Assembly (NCBI GenBank): GCA_902363595.1
Contig: CABJAP010000005.1
Span: 1-64,000, forward strand
Reading direction: 5' to 3'
Length of the DNA stretch: 64,000 nt
Origin: Clostridia bacterium
GTDB lineage: Bacteria; Bacillota; Clostridia; Peptostreptococcales; Anaerovoracaceae
Position 1 is the stretch's first letter; each line of letters opens with the position of its first letter. The translations under genes were made by a program, and so were the position numbers. This document shows positions 34,104-43,207 of the stretch, one piece after another. The notes beneath the pieces were generated by a model. It did no database searches and was not told the origin of the DNA. It was given only the letters and a program-made list of their open reading frames with translations.

Positions 34104-36950
34104 ATGGGAATGAATCGTATTGTATTGACCATTAACGGTGCCGAACGATCCTTGATCTGTGATATGGAAAAGGACACGCTGGCGGACGTTCTTCGCAACC
34201 TGGGGTTGACGGGGACAAAAGTCGGGTGCGGAAAAGGGCAGTGCGGCGCCTGCAATGTAATCCTGAACGGCAAACTGACCAGGTCCTGCACCTTAAATAT
34301 CAAGCGGGTGCCGGAATATAGCCGGGTTGAAACCATAGAGGGTATTGGGACAGCAAACAATCTGCATCCCCTGCAGCTGGCATGGATCGTATACGGAGGC
34401 GTCCAGTGCGGCTTCTGTTCGCCGGGGTTCATCCTATCAGCAAAAGCATTGCTGGAAACAAACCCTTCTCCCACCAGAGAAGAAGTGCGAGACTGGTTCC
34501 AGAAAAACAGAAACGCCTGCAGGTGCACCGGCTACAAGCCTTTGGTAGATGGTGTTATGGCAGCGGCGGAAGTTATGCGGGGCGAAAAGACGATGGATGA
34601 TTTGTACAATATGATTCCGGAAGATCAGGTATTCGATACCCGCTATCCAAAGCCTACTGCATTGGGCAAGGTTCTGGGAACAACTGATTACGGCGACGAT
34701 ATTTCGCTGAAGGTCCCTGACATGCTCCATCTGGCGCCGGTTATGCCGACCATCTCCCACGGGCTTTTAAAGAGCGTCGATACGGCGGCAGCGGAAAAGG
34801 CAGAAGGCGTCGTCAAAGTCATTACGGCAAAAGACGTACCAGGTACCAATCGAATCGTATTTCCAATCGGAACCAGCTGGGCGGACGGCGAAGGATCCGA
34901 ACGGCCGATTATCTGTGATGAAAAGGTATTTCGCCGCGGCGATGTAATCGCACTGGTGGTTGCGGACACCAGAAGACATGCTAGGGATGCGGCAAAGCTG
35001 GTTACCGCAGAATATGAACAGCTGCCCGAATATTTGGACGCACTGGATGCGGTTGCGGAGGATGCGCTGGAAATCCATCCGGGAATGCCCAATGAATTCC
35101 TGAGAAAAGCCAGATTCCACGGAGAAGACACCAGGCAGACACTTCCCAAATCCGCGCATCAGGTTGAGCTGAGCGTAAGAAACCAGACCCAGCCTCATAT
35201 GCCCATTGAACCGGATACTGCAAATGCTTATATCGACGGAGACGGCAGGCTGACGATCATGTTCAAAACCCACGCCTTATACATGCAGAAAGGGTTTATC
35301 GCTTCGGGTCTGGGAATCGATCCGGAAAACATACGCCTGATCTTAAACCCGTCCGGCGGCTCCTTCGGGTACGCTTTCTCGCCGGGAACCATTGCTCTGG
35401 TAGGGTTGGCATCCCTTTTGACCGGCAGCCCCTGTACCCTGACCTTCAGCTATGAAGAGCATCAGGCGTTTACCGGAAAAAGGCCGCCTACTTATCAGAA
35501 TGTACGGATCGGCTGCGACGAAAAGGGAAAAATCACCGCAGCGGAGCTGGATATCCTCTACGATAATGGATGTTATTCTGAAGCAGCCAACAGCGGCGCT
35601 TTAGTGCCGACAAAATATTTCATGACTCCATATACAACACCGAGTGCCAGAGTTCTTTCGAGAACGACCTTCTCCAATACCCCGTTCAATACGGCTTACC
35701 GATGTCCGGCAGCCGCCAATATGTACACCGGTCAGGAACAGGCTATGGATATGCTGGCGGAAAAAATGGGCATGGACCCGATGGACTTCCGGCTGCTCAA
35801 CGTATGGCAGGAGGGCGATACCGCCATCTACGGCGAAAAGCCGACCGTATATGTTGCAGAAGGAATTTTTAAGGAAATGAAACCGATCTATGAAAAGCTC
35901 AAAAAGCATGCGGCGGAAAACACCACCGAGGAAAAGAAATACGGTGCCGGCGTGGCCTTTGGTTCCTTTAACATCTCCAACAGCGGCGACCATGCGGAAA
36001 TCGCTCTGGAGCTGAACCCGGACGGTACGGTGACCCATTACAGCACTTGGGAAGATATGGGGCAGGGCGCGGACGTGGGATGTCTTGCTTATACCCACGA
36101 AGCCCTAAAGCCGTTAGGTCTCAAACCGGAACAAATTCATATTGTCATGAGCGATACGGACACTTGCCCGGATACGGGTCGGGCGGCGGCCAGCCGGTGC
36201 AATCTGATGACCGGACAGGCCACGGACGACGGCGCCAAAAAGATGCTGGACGCCATGCGCAAAGAGGACGGTACTTACCGGACCTATGATGAGATGGTGG
36301 CGGAGGGTCTGCCAACAAGATTTGTAGGAGCCTTTACCCAGCCGGTCAACGAGAAGCTCAATGAAAACGACGGCTTTGGCAAATTCCCGCCTGACCAGAG
36401 TTACGCAGGATTTGTTTGCGAAGTGGAAGTGGATGTTGCTACCGGTAAGACGAAAGTCATCGCTATGCACTGCGTATCCGATGTGGGCAAGGTGACCAAC
36501 TGGCTGTCCCTGGAAGGCCAGGCTTTCGGCGGCATGATGCACTCCATCGGTTATGCGCTGAGCGAAAATTATTATGACTTTAAAAAACATAACAACCTGA
36601 TTGGCTCGGGATTCCCCTTCATTAAAGATATTCCTGATGGAGAGAACTTCACCCTCACCAACCTGGAGACAGTCAGAGACTATGCGGCCTTTGGCGGTAC
36701 GGGAATATCGGAAGGATATCAGTCAGCGGGCCATGTAGCAGTCTTAAATGCATTATATGCGGCAGTGGGCGTGCGGATCGGCATGCTGCCGGCTACACCG
36801 GATAAAGTCAAGGCGGCAATGGAAGCAAAGGCAAATGGTACTTACAAGGAACAGGAGCCATTCTTCTTTGGAAAGGACTTCCATGAATATCTGGACTATA
36901 TCAAGGCTCATCCGAGAATCGAATATAAAGGAGCTGTCGTACATCACTAA
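34104..36950 (+). CDS. Molybdenum-dependent aldehyde oxidoreductase (xanthine oxidase family)
   Basis: Single polypeptide of 948 residues like Desulfovibrio Mop. Residues 1-85 form a plant-type 2Fe-2S domain (CGKGQCGAC...C), and 85-165 a second 2Fe-2S domain (QCGFCSPG, CRCTGY). From about 190 the molybdopterin-cytosine-dinucleotide domains follow, with GMGQGADVG-like DMGQGADVG near 655. GTGISEGYQSAG near the C-terminus supplies the active-site glutamate. It would oxidise an aldehyde, or hydroxylate a ring, in the cytosol. There is no FAD subunit; electrons presumably pass to the next gene's Fe-S protein. The ATG follows TGGAGG. Promoter P2 links it to the zinc dehydrogenase. Confidence 0.88.
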   Translation: MGMNRIVLTINGAERSLICDMEKDTLADVLRNLGLTGTKVGCGKGQCGACNVILNGKLTRSCTLNIKRVPEYSRVETIEGIGTANNLHPLQLAWIVYGGVQCGFCSPGFILSAKALLETNPSPTREEVRDWFQKNRNACRCTGYKPLVDGVMAAAEVMRGEKTMDDLYNMIPEDQVFDTRYPKPTALGKVLGTTDYGDDISLKVPDMLHLAPVMPTISHGLLKSVDTAAAEKAEGVVKVITAKDVPGTNRIVFPIGTSWADGEGSERPIICDEKVFRRGDVIALVVADTRRHARDAAKLVTAEYEQLPEYLDALDAVAEDALEIHPGMPNEFLRKARFHGEDTRQTLPKSAHQVELSVRNQTQPHMPIEPDTANAYIDGDGRLTIMFKTHALYMQKGFIASGLGIDPENIRLILNPSGGSFGYAFSPGTIALVGLASLLTGSPCTLTFSYEEHQAFTGKRPPTYQNVRIGCDEKGKITAAELDILYDNGCYSEAANSGALVPTKYFMTPYTTPSARVLSRTTFSNTPFNTAYRCPAAANMYTGQEQAMDMLAEKMGMDPMDFRLLNVWQEGDTAIYGEKPTVYVAEGIFKEMKPIYEKLKKHAAENTTEEKKYGAGVAFGSFNISNSGDHAEIALELNPDGTVTHYSTWEDMGQGADVGCLAYTHEALKPLGLKPEQIHIVMSDTDTCPDTGRAAASRCNLMTGQATDDGAKKMLDAMRKEDGTYRTYDEMVAEGLPTRFVGAFTQPVNEKLNENDGFGKFPPDQSYAGFVCEVEVDVATGKTKVIAMHCVSDVGKVTNWLSLEGQAFGGMMHSIGYALSENYYDFKKHNNLIGSGFPFIKDIPDGENFTLTNLETVRDYAAFGGTGISEGYQSAGHVAVLNALYAAVGVRIGMLPATPDKVKAAMEAKANGTYKEQEPFFFGKDFHEYLDYIKAHPRIEYKGAVVHH

Positions 36951-36982
36951 GGATTGCGGCTGGCTGCGGAATTAAGAAAGAG

Positions 36983-37010
36983 CTGCTGCGCGAACTGCTT
37001 TGCGCAGCAG
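36983..37010 (+). other. Stem-loop in aldehyde oxidoreductase operon
   Basis: CTGCTGCGC pairs with GCGCAGCAG across ten bases in the 110-base gap between two operon genes. No T-run follows; mRNA processing or differential expression is possible. Confidence 0.5.
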
Positions 37011-37061
37011 TGTATTTGTGTTCTGGGATGCCGTGCGAAAGCAAGTTTTACGGAGGTACAT

Positions 37062-39293
37062 ATGGATTTTTACCAACTCATTGAGGACGGAAAGAAAAAA
37101 TGTCTCAGGGATTCACCAGCTCCATGCTCCCATGCCTGTCCGCTGGGGATGGATGTACGGGATTTCATCAAAAAATTTCGCAGCGGATTGATATCGGCGG
37201 CGTATAAAACCTTTAGCCAGTCTGCGGTGCTGCCGGGGGTCGTCTGCCACATTTGCGGGGAGCCTTGCAAAAACGATTGCGTGCGAAAGGAGATCGACGA
37301 AGCGGTATCTTTGAAAGGTCTCGAACGTTTTTGTTGGCAGCAGGCACATGGACAGCCGAAAAAAACCTATTATATCCGCGAAAAGAAAGAAAGGATCTTG
37401 ATCTGTGGCGGTGAGATAGGGGAACTGGTCTGCGCCGTTAAGCTGGCTCGCCGGGGCTATCCGGTGGATCTGGCGGTAAAGGGCAATCAGCTGGGCGGGT
37501 CCTTGTGGGACCTGGATCATGAGGTTTTGCCCCCACAGGTTCTGGAGGAAGATTTGAATGAAATCCTGGAGGAAAAGTATATTCATGTACTCTGGCGCAC
37601 ATCGGAGATCCCTTCCCAAATGCTGCCTGAATATGACGCGATTCTTTTATCTGAGGAGGATTACGGAATCAACAGTGAAACCTTGAGGGACAGCAAAGTA
37701 TTCAAGATAAAACAGGAAGGATCCCCACTTGAGAATATTCATCAAGGCAATCAGTTGTCCTATCAAATTGAAGAATACGTGAAAATTCATAAGGTGTTCA
37801 TGACGCAAACATCTAAAAGCGCAGAACCATATGCGCCTGATCCGGCCGGCATCGAGAAAAAAGCGAGGAACCTTCCGGCCGATGAGGCCCATTGGACGCG
37901 GGATGAGGCTATGGCGGAGGCGGAGCGGTGCATCCAGTGCCAGTGCAGCCTTTGCTCCGATGTCTGCCCGATGATGCAGCATTATCATGAAGACTATAAG
38001 CAGCTGGCTTCGGCGGTTCTGGATACGGTGGAAGCCCAGGAGATTGATAGAAAGCGGGGACTTTATCCGTTGATGTCCTGCCTGCAATGCGGCGCATGCG
38101 AACAGGTGTGTCCGGTAAACATCGACACCAGGAGTCTCTGCCTTTCTTCCAGGCGAATGATTCATAAGAAGAAAATTCTTCCCCAGGCTCACTATCATTT
38201 CTGGCTGGAGGATATGTGTCATGCCAACGATCAAGCAGAGCTTCTGATTCCGGCCGCAGGGAGCAGCAGATACGTTTATTTCCCCGGCTGTCAGATGGGA
38301 GCATCTTATCCCGATTACGTGGAGCATTCTTATGATTGGCTGCGGCAGCTTTATGGGGATCAGGTGGCATTGTGGAATCGCTGCTGCTGCGCACCGGCAT
38401 ATTGGTGCGGCAATGAAGTTTTATATACAGAGGAAACACAGGAAATTCGCAGCAAATGGCTTGAATGGGGAAAGCCGGTCTTTATTTTGTCCTGCCCTAC
38501 CTGTATGGAACAGTTTCAGGCTCATTTCCCGGAGATTGAGGTAGTTTCCTTATGGTCGCTGCTGGCTGGAAACATGGAGCAAAAGGAACCCAGGAACCAA
38601 AAATTCGCCATCTTCGATTCCTGCGCAGCCAGAAAAGATGACCAGCTGCTGCAGGATATCCGTAAAATCGTTTCTTTGGCAGGTTACGAGGGAATCGAAT
38701 TGAGCAAGAATAAGGAACATGCTCAGTGCTGCGGATACGGCGGTCTTGTTTATTCCACAAATCCTCAGTTGGTGGAGAACGTGATTGCTGAAAACAGCCA
38801 GCAGGAAAGCTGCCCCTTTGTCACTTACTGTACCAACTGCATGGATAGCTTTCGATTAAGCAAAAAAGACGCTCGCTTTATCTTTGATCTGGCCTTCGAG
38901 ATACAGCCGCAGCAGCAGGTGCCCGACTTGACCGGCCGCCGCCAAAATCGTATGAGCTTGAAATACCGCCTTCAGAAAAAATACTTGCATATAGAAAGAA
39001 TGGAGGAAAGTATGGCTTATGAGACGATCAGTCTGAGAATGGATGAAGAAACAGAACGCAGTATCAACAAACAGCTTTTGCTTGAAGACGATATTCAGCA
39101 GGTGATTGGTTATGCGGAAGAAAACAGCCTTTATCTATACGATGGGGATACAAAGGAACATATCGCGCACAAACAGACGGGATTCATCACCATCTGGGTC
39201 AGATATAAGGCCCTGGGTGACGATGTTTACCAAATCAGCAGCGTGTATTTTCACCGTGTAAAGCTGAAGGGAGAACAAAATGACGGAGAGTAA
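37062..39293 (+). CDS. Multi-cluster Fe-S/flavin electron carrier (DVU_1558-like dicluster protein)
   Basis: 743 residues. Residues 10-90 resemble the GltD-type Fe-S N-terminus (CSHACPLGMD, CHICGEPCKNDC). A short FAD-like Rossmann stretch with a degenerate loop (LICGGEIGEL) follows near 112. Two ferredoxin-type 4Fe-4S motifs are near 293 (CIQCQCSLCSDVCP) and 345 (CLQCGACEQVCP), then two heterodisulfide-reductase CCG domains (PGCQMG...CCCAP; DSCAARKD...CCGYGG), then a 95-residue tail. The ATG follows CGGAGG. It very likely takes electrons from the aldehyde oxidoreductase. From memory, the same order of genes is found at Desulfovibrio DVU_1559-1557. The weak FAD motif makes flavin binding uncertain. 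Confidence 0.75.
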   Translation: MDFYQLIEDGKKKCLRDSPAPCSHACPLGMDVRDFIKKFRSGLISAAYKTFSQSAVLPGVVCHICGEPCKNDCVRKEIDEAVSLKGLERFCWQQAHGQPKKTYYIREKKERILICGGEIGELVCAVKLARRGYPVDLAVKGNQLGGSLWDLDHEVLPPQVLEEDLNEILEEKYIHVLWRTSEIPSQMLPEYDAILLSEEDYGINSETLRDSKVFKIKQEGSPLENIHQGNQLSYQIEEYVKIHKVFMTQTSKSAEPYAPDPAGIEKKARNLPADEAHWTRDEAMAEAERCIQCQCSLCSDVCPMMQHYHEDYKQLASAVLDTVEAQEIDRKRGLYPLMSCLQCGACEQVCPVNIDTRSLCLSSRRMIHKKKILPQAHYHFWLEDMCHANDQAELLIPAAGSSRYVYFPGCQMGASYPDYVEHSYDWLRQLYGDQVALWNRCCCAPAYWCGNEVLYTEETQEIRSKWLEWGKPVFILSCPTCMEQFQAHFPEIEVVSLWSLLAGNMEQKEPRNQKFAIFDSCAARKDDQLLQDIRKIVSLAGYEGIELSKNKEHAQCCGYGGLVYSTNPQLVENVIAENSQQESCPFVTYCTNCMDSFRLSKKDARFIFDLAFEIQPQQQVPDLTGRRQNRMSLKYRLQKKYLHIERMEESMAYETISLRMDEETERSINKQLLLEDDIQQVIGYAEENSLYLYDGDTKEHIAHKQTGFITIWVRYKALGDDVYQISSVYFHRVKLKGEQNDGE

Positions 39294-39480
39294 AAAGGAA
39301 CGAATCTTTTGCGGAAAATGCAAAGTCGAGTTAGTCCTGAAAAAGACGGATTTTCAGTATATGCGCTTTACCTTTAACCACCAGGTTCCGGTGTGCCCGG
39401 TCTGCGGGCAGGTCTATCTTTCGGAAGAACTGGTGAACGAGAAGGTCAAGGAGCTGGAGAAAAATTTTGAAGAAAAATAA
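39280..39480 (+). CDS. Small CxxC redox protein (DVU_1557/DUF7479-like)
   Basis: 66 residues with two CxxC knuckles, CGKC near 11 and CPVCGQ near 39, and a basic/acidic C-terminal helix. Overlaps the preceding gene by 14 bases, so translation is coupled. Size, two knuckles and position after the Fe-S protein fit the small redox or rubredoxin/zinc-ribbon-like partner found with this class of aldehyde oxidoreductase. Whether it holds iron or zinc cannot be told. Confidence 0.7.
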   Translation: MTESKKERIFCGKCKVELVLKKTDFQYMRFTFNHQVPVCPVCGQVYLSEELVNEKVKELEKNFEEK

Positions 39481-39499
39481 GTTAGGAGAATCAAAAAAA

Positions 39500-40741
39500 A
39501 TGAACAAAACCAGTGCTGCGAAAGAAAGTAAATATCCTTGGGCGGTCTGCGCCGCATGTGCGATGGTGTTTTTTACCAGCATCGGCATGACGCCGGGAAC
39601 TTTTTCCGTACATGCGCCCTTTATGATCGACCAGTGGGGCCTTACCAATGTCCAGAATTCAACGATTGTCTCGGTAAGGACTTTCGTTGGCCTGGTTACG
39701 ATGTTTTTTTGCGGGGCGTACTACAAAAAACTATCGCTGCGGATGGGCATGACTCTGGGCGTTCTTCTGGGCGCGATTGGTTTTGGTGTTTTTGCTTTTG
39801 CAGATACCTTTGCTATGGGCTGCGTGGCAGCCGTATTTACCGGGGCTTGTTATGGATTTGCCGGTTCAATTCCGGTTTCCATGATTCTGGTGGCTTGGTT
39901 CAACCGGCATCGTATGCTCGCTATGAGCATCAGTTTTGCGGCATCGGGCTTTGCAGCCATGCTCGTTCCGCCCATCGCTACCTATCTGATTCTGCGATTC
40001 TCCCTGCGAACCGCCTTTTTATGCGAGGGCATCTTTGTCCTGGCTATGGCAGCGCTGGCTTATGCTATCCTGCGGGATAAACCGGAAGATTTAGGTCTAT
40101 TGCCTCTTGGCGGCAGTGAAGAAGCCGTAGAAAAAAAGGGAAAGAAAACAGTGAAGCATTTGAACGAGTATGCTCCCAATAAAGCCAGCCTGACCTTGAT
40201 GTTTGTCGTCACGTTTTTGATCGGCGCCATGAATTACACTGCATATAATCATTTCAGTGTGCTTTATTCAACATCGGGATGGGATGCTCAATCAATCGCT
40301 CTTTTGATGTCACTGGCCGGGCTATCGCTGCTTCTGGGAAAAGTCTTGTGCGGACAGCTGATCGATCTTTTTTCTGCCAGAAAGACAGCTTTTATCTTTT
40401 TTGGATTCACCTTCATATCCATGATTATGGCTGCAATGGCAGCAAATCCCAACTTTGGGCTTCACATAGCTACCATGCTGATTTACGGCCTTGGAGGCGT
40501 TCTGGCGACAACCGGCATCTCCGCTTATGCCCTGGATTTGTCCACAAAAGAAACATACGGCGATGTGGTGCGGTACAGCTATGTGATCTATGGCGCAAGC
40601 GGGGTAGTCTGCAGCTTTGGTATGGGCCTGATCGCCGATCTTACAGGCAGCTATGTTCCGGCGTATATCGCCTTGGCCGCACTGACGATCCTGGCCTTTA
40701 TTCTGCTCCAGACTGCTTATCGGCTGGCTGCGAAGAAATAA
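39500..40741 (+). CDS. MFS permease (OFA/monocarboxylate type)
   Basis: 413 residues, about twelve membrane helices. The loop RDKPEDLGLLPLGG after helix 6 is typical of OFA/monocarboxylate carriers. TTAGGAGAATC precedes the ATG, which is 19 bases after the redox protein gene. Last gene of the aldehyde oxidoreductase operon, so it may import the alcohol/aldehyde precursor or export the acid product. Substrate unknown. Confidence 0.83.
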   Translation: MNKTSAAKESKYPWAVCAACAMVFFTSIGMTPGTFSVHAPFMIDQWGLTNVQNSTIVSVRTFVGLVTMFFCGAYYKKLSLRMGMTLGVLLGAIGFGVFAFADTFAMGCVAAVFTGACYGFAGSIPVSMILVAWFNRHRMLAMSISFAASGFAAMLVPPIATYLILRFSLRTAFLCEGIFVLAMAALAYAILRDKPEDLGLLPLGGSEEAVEKKGKKTVKHLNEYAPNKASLTLMFVVTFLIGAMNYTAYNHFSVLYSTSGWDAQSIALLMSLAGLSLLLGKVLCGQLIDLFSARKTAFIFFGFTFISMIMAAMAANPNFGLHIATMLIYGLGGVLATTGISAYALDLSTKETYGDVVRYSYVIYGASGVVCSFGMGLIADLTGSYVPAYIALAALTILAFILLQTAYRLAAKK

Positions 40742-40753
40742 GATTGTGCCCGG

Positions 40754-41344
40754 CTACGCTTCAAAAAATCTGGATTCCAACAGCGGCGAGGCTTTGAGAA
40801 CGCGGCCGGCGGCAAATTGGTCATCGAACAGCCAGTCCTTTAACTCGTGATTTTCGAGGATCAGCGGCATGCGGTGGTGAATGGGCGCCATAGACGCATT
40901 GGCCCCGGTTGTCAAAATGACAAACCTTAGCTGGTCCTCATACGCGTTGAATAGGCCAGCCATATATACCGAATTTTTCCCGGGCAATGTAAAATAATAT
41001 TTATCCTTGCCTTTGCCGGTTTCTTGTTTCTTCCATTCGTAAAATCCGGTGGAAGGGATGATGCATCTTTTGCTTTTCAGGGGATAGGCAAACGTCTTTT
41101 TTTCTGCTGCCGTTTCGCTGCGGGCATTGATAATCAGACCTTTTCCATCCCAGCGCGGAAATCCCCAAGCGAGTAAATCCGCATCAATTTTTTGGCCCTG
41201 GCCCACCAAAATCGGCACTCGGTTATCAGGGTAAATGTCGCCGGACGGGCAGGAACCTTTGCCGTATTTTTCTTCGATCATTCTGACCACCCGGTTCATT
41301 TCCCGATATTCTTCACTTGTATAAAAGGTATATCTTCCGCACAT
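40754..41344 (-). CDS. SRAP-family (YedK/HMCES) DNA-protein crosslink protein
   Basis: 196 residues. The catalytic Cys2 is exposed after Met removal (MCGRYTF), followed by NARSET near 84, GFYEWK near 108 with the conserved glutamate, and HHRMP near 160 with the catalytic histidine. These residues form the abasic-site crosslinking centre that shields single-stranded DNA damage. Length is close to the family norm. GAAAGGAAA lies upstream of the start. Convergent with the MFS gene and unrelated to the catabolic genes around it. Confidence 0.92.
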   Translation of the reverse strand: MCGRYTFYTSEEYREMNRVVRMIEEKYGKGSCPSGDIYPDNRVPILVGQGQKIDADLLAWGFPRWDGKGLIINARSETAAEKKTFAYPLKSKRCIIPSTGFYEWKKQETGKGKDKYYFTLPGKNSVYMAGLFNAYEDQLRFVILTTGANASMAPIHHRMPLILENHELKDWLFDDQFAAGRVLKASPLLESRFFEA

Positions 41345-41511
41345 AAATTTTTTCCTTTCTTTTCTCCACAGGCGGGCGATTCAATCACCATGCTAGGAGC
41401 AACTATCCTAAAACGATTTTTTTATCAGGAATTAAGATAATCTGACGGTTCTTTTTCTTGTTATGTAAACTAACACAATAAGAAAGTATCATTAGTTTGA
41501 GAAAGCTATCG

Positions 41512-42321
41512 TCATTTTGCCACATATCCGCCATCGACCATGAGGGTTGTACCAGTGATGAAAGAAGCCGCATCGGATGCCAGGAACAAATAGGCTTCCG
41601 CAACTTCAGTGGCTTGGCCCATTCGTCCAATTGGATGGAGCTTTGCGAACTCTGAACAATATTCATCTATAGTCTGCCCGTTTTGACGGGCATCATCCTC
41701 TGCCATTTCAGTAAGAATATATCCGGGAGCAACGGCATTGACGCGGATTTGAAAGCCTTGCTCTCCGCAGTATAAAGCAGCACAGCGGGTCATGGACTGT
41801 ACCGCGGCCTTGGTGGCGCTGTAGCCGAAGAAGTTGCTGTCTCCTACGACGCCATCAACAGAAGCGGTACTTACGATTGCTCCTGGCTTACCGTTTTCTG
41901 CGATGGCTGCAATTCCAAACTGCATGCCGTAATATACGCCGGTCTGATTGGTGGCGATCATTTAGTTCCATGTTTCATCGGTGATTTCCCCTAAATTTTC
42001 GCGAAAACTGATGCCTGCGTTGTTAATCACAATATTCAATTCACCGAATGTTTCTTTTGTGAAAGCGATAGTGCGCTCCCAGCTTTTTCGGTCTGTCACG
42101 TCCAATCTGCAAAATGCTGCTGAGCCGGGAAACCTGCTGTTCAGCCCAGCCGCCAAATTGCTTCCGTCATTTTCATTTCTCCCGCACAGAACGACCTTTG
42201 CGCCTTCTGATGCGAAAAGCTCTGCTGTTACTTTTCCGATTCCTTTTGTCGCGCCTGTAATTAAGGCTGTTTTTCCTTCTAGTCTGTTCAATTTATTCAG
42301 CTCCTTCCTTTTAACTGACAT
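41512..42321 (-). pseudogene. SDR gene interrupted by an in-frame stop
   Basis: Read through, the frame gives a complete SDR of about 269 residues: TGATKGIG, NNAG, serine in VSTAS, YSATK and the C-terminal MVDGGY. A TAA codon interrupts it after ETWN, where homologs usually have a charged residue (WxKVIxxN). The next codon is an in-frame ATG (TAAATG), so a single A-to-T change could explain it. Reinitiation could give two half-proteins, but neither half holds both cofactor loop and active site. AAGGAAGGAG lies before a TTG at the NRLEGK position, a better start than the first ATG. Confidence 0.8.
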
Positions 42322-43019
42322 TATAAGGGGCTTTGCGTAGAAAGATCAAGCTTCTGAAGCAAGAAAACTCCATTGTCCGTCTCCCTGTTCAACCAAATTG
42401 ACATAGAAATACTACGGATGCTTCCCATAATGAGGTTTGTGCAGGAATCCCCGCTGATCCCGACTCTGCTGATGATCCTCTTCCATCCAGGTCTGAATTT
42501 TTTTACTCTTCAACACATCAAAGGGTTAAAACAAGCAATGCATTATAATTTGCTCTGAGGAGATGATGCACAAAACGGAGACTAAAAGAAGCAGGAGTAG
42601 TGTGGAATGGACGGTGCTTTTTTGAAATGATCCGGGGTTTTAATGAAAAGGGCGTTGAAGGTGGTGAGGATGAGGCATTTTGCCGGCGCATAATTGAACT
42701 ATAATTGAAAAGTTTAGTCAGCGGCTGTGAATAGTTGTATGTTGCTTTTGCGCGATGGTGGGCTTGACTCATATATATTTAAAAAGTAAAATATATAAAA
42801 TTGAACTTGAGGGGAAGATACAGGTGAAAGTTTTAGCAAATCATTAGACATAATGCGCATTTTTGAAAGAAAAAGATAAATTGTGAGAGAGTGTGAGAGG
42901 GTGAGAGCAAGGCATGATTTTTTTATAGCTTCAAGAGAAGAAAGGCGAGACTAATTGCTGGCATTGATGGTTTGGGAAATTTTTGTGGGATGTAAAAGTA
43001 TACTTGGAAGATTTGTTTT
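42322..43019. other. Gene-poor A/T-rich region before CRISPR leader
   Basis: About 700 bases with no convincing coding region on either strand. Short frames lack ribosome sites and recognisable similarity. A/T content rises toward the array. Confidence 0.5.
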
Positions 43020-43207
43020 GATGGCGGGATTGTCGACCTGCGATCGTGTAAAAAGGGCCGGGGGTCGACAATGCTTGAATTAAAAAGAGCTAGATATGTA
43101 ATAAACAACTTTCGTGCAGCTAATAATGCGACATTTGAGGTGATAAAACATAGGTCGACAAAAAAGGTGATGAAAAGCGTTGGTAATAGCCGACTTTAGG
43201 ACGGCGG
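43020..43207 (+). promoter_or_regulatory. Putative CRISPR leader
   Basis: A/T-rich sequence next to the conserved end of the array, with three GTCGAC hexamers (43032, 43064, 43154), two of them in GGTCGACA context, and TTGAATTAAAAAG. Leader position is inferred because repeats are uniform on this side and decay on the other. Confidence 0.55.

Noticed and set aside
42373..43108. Small frames of 60-85 codons between the broken SDR and the CRISPR leader
   Set aside because: No ribosome sites, no recognisable motifs and A/T-rich low-complexity composition.
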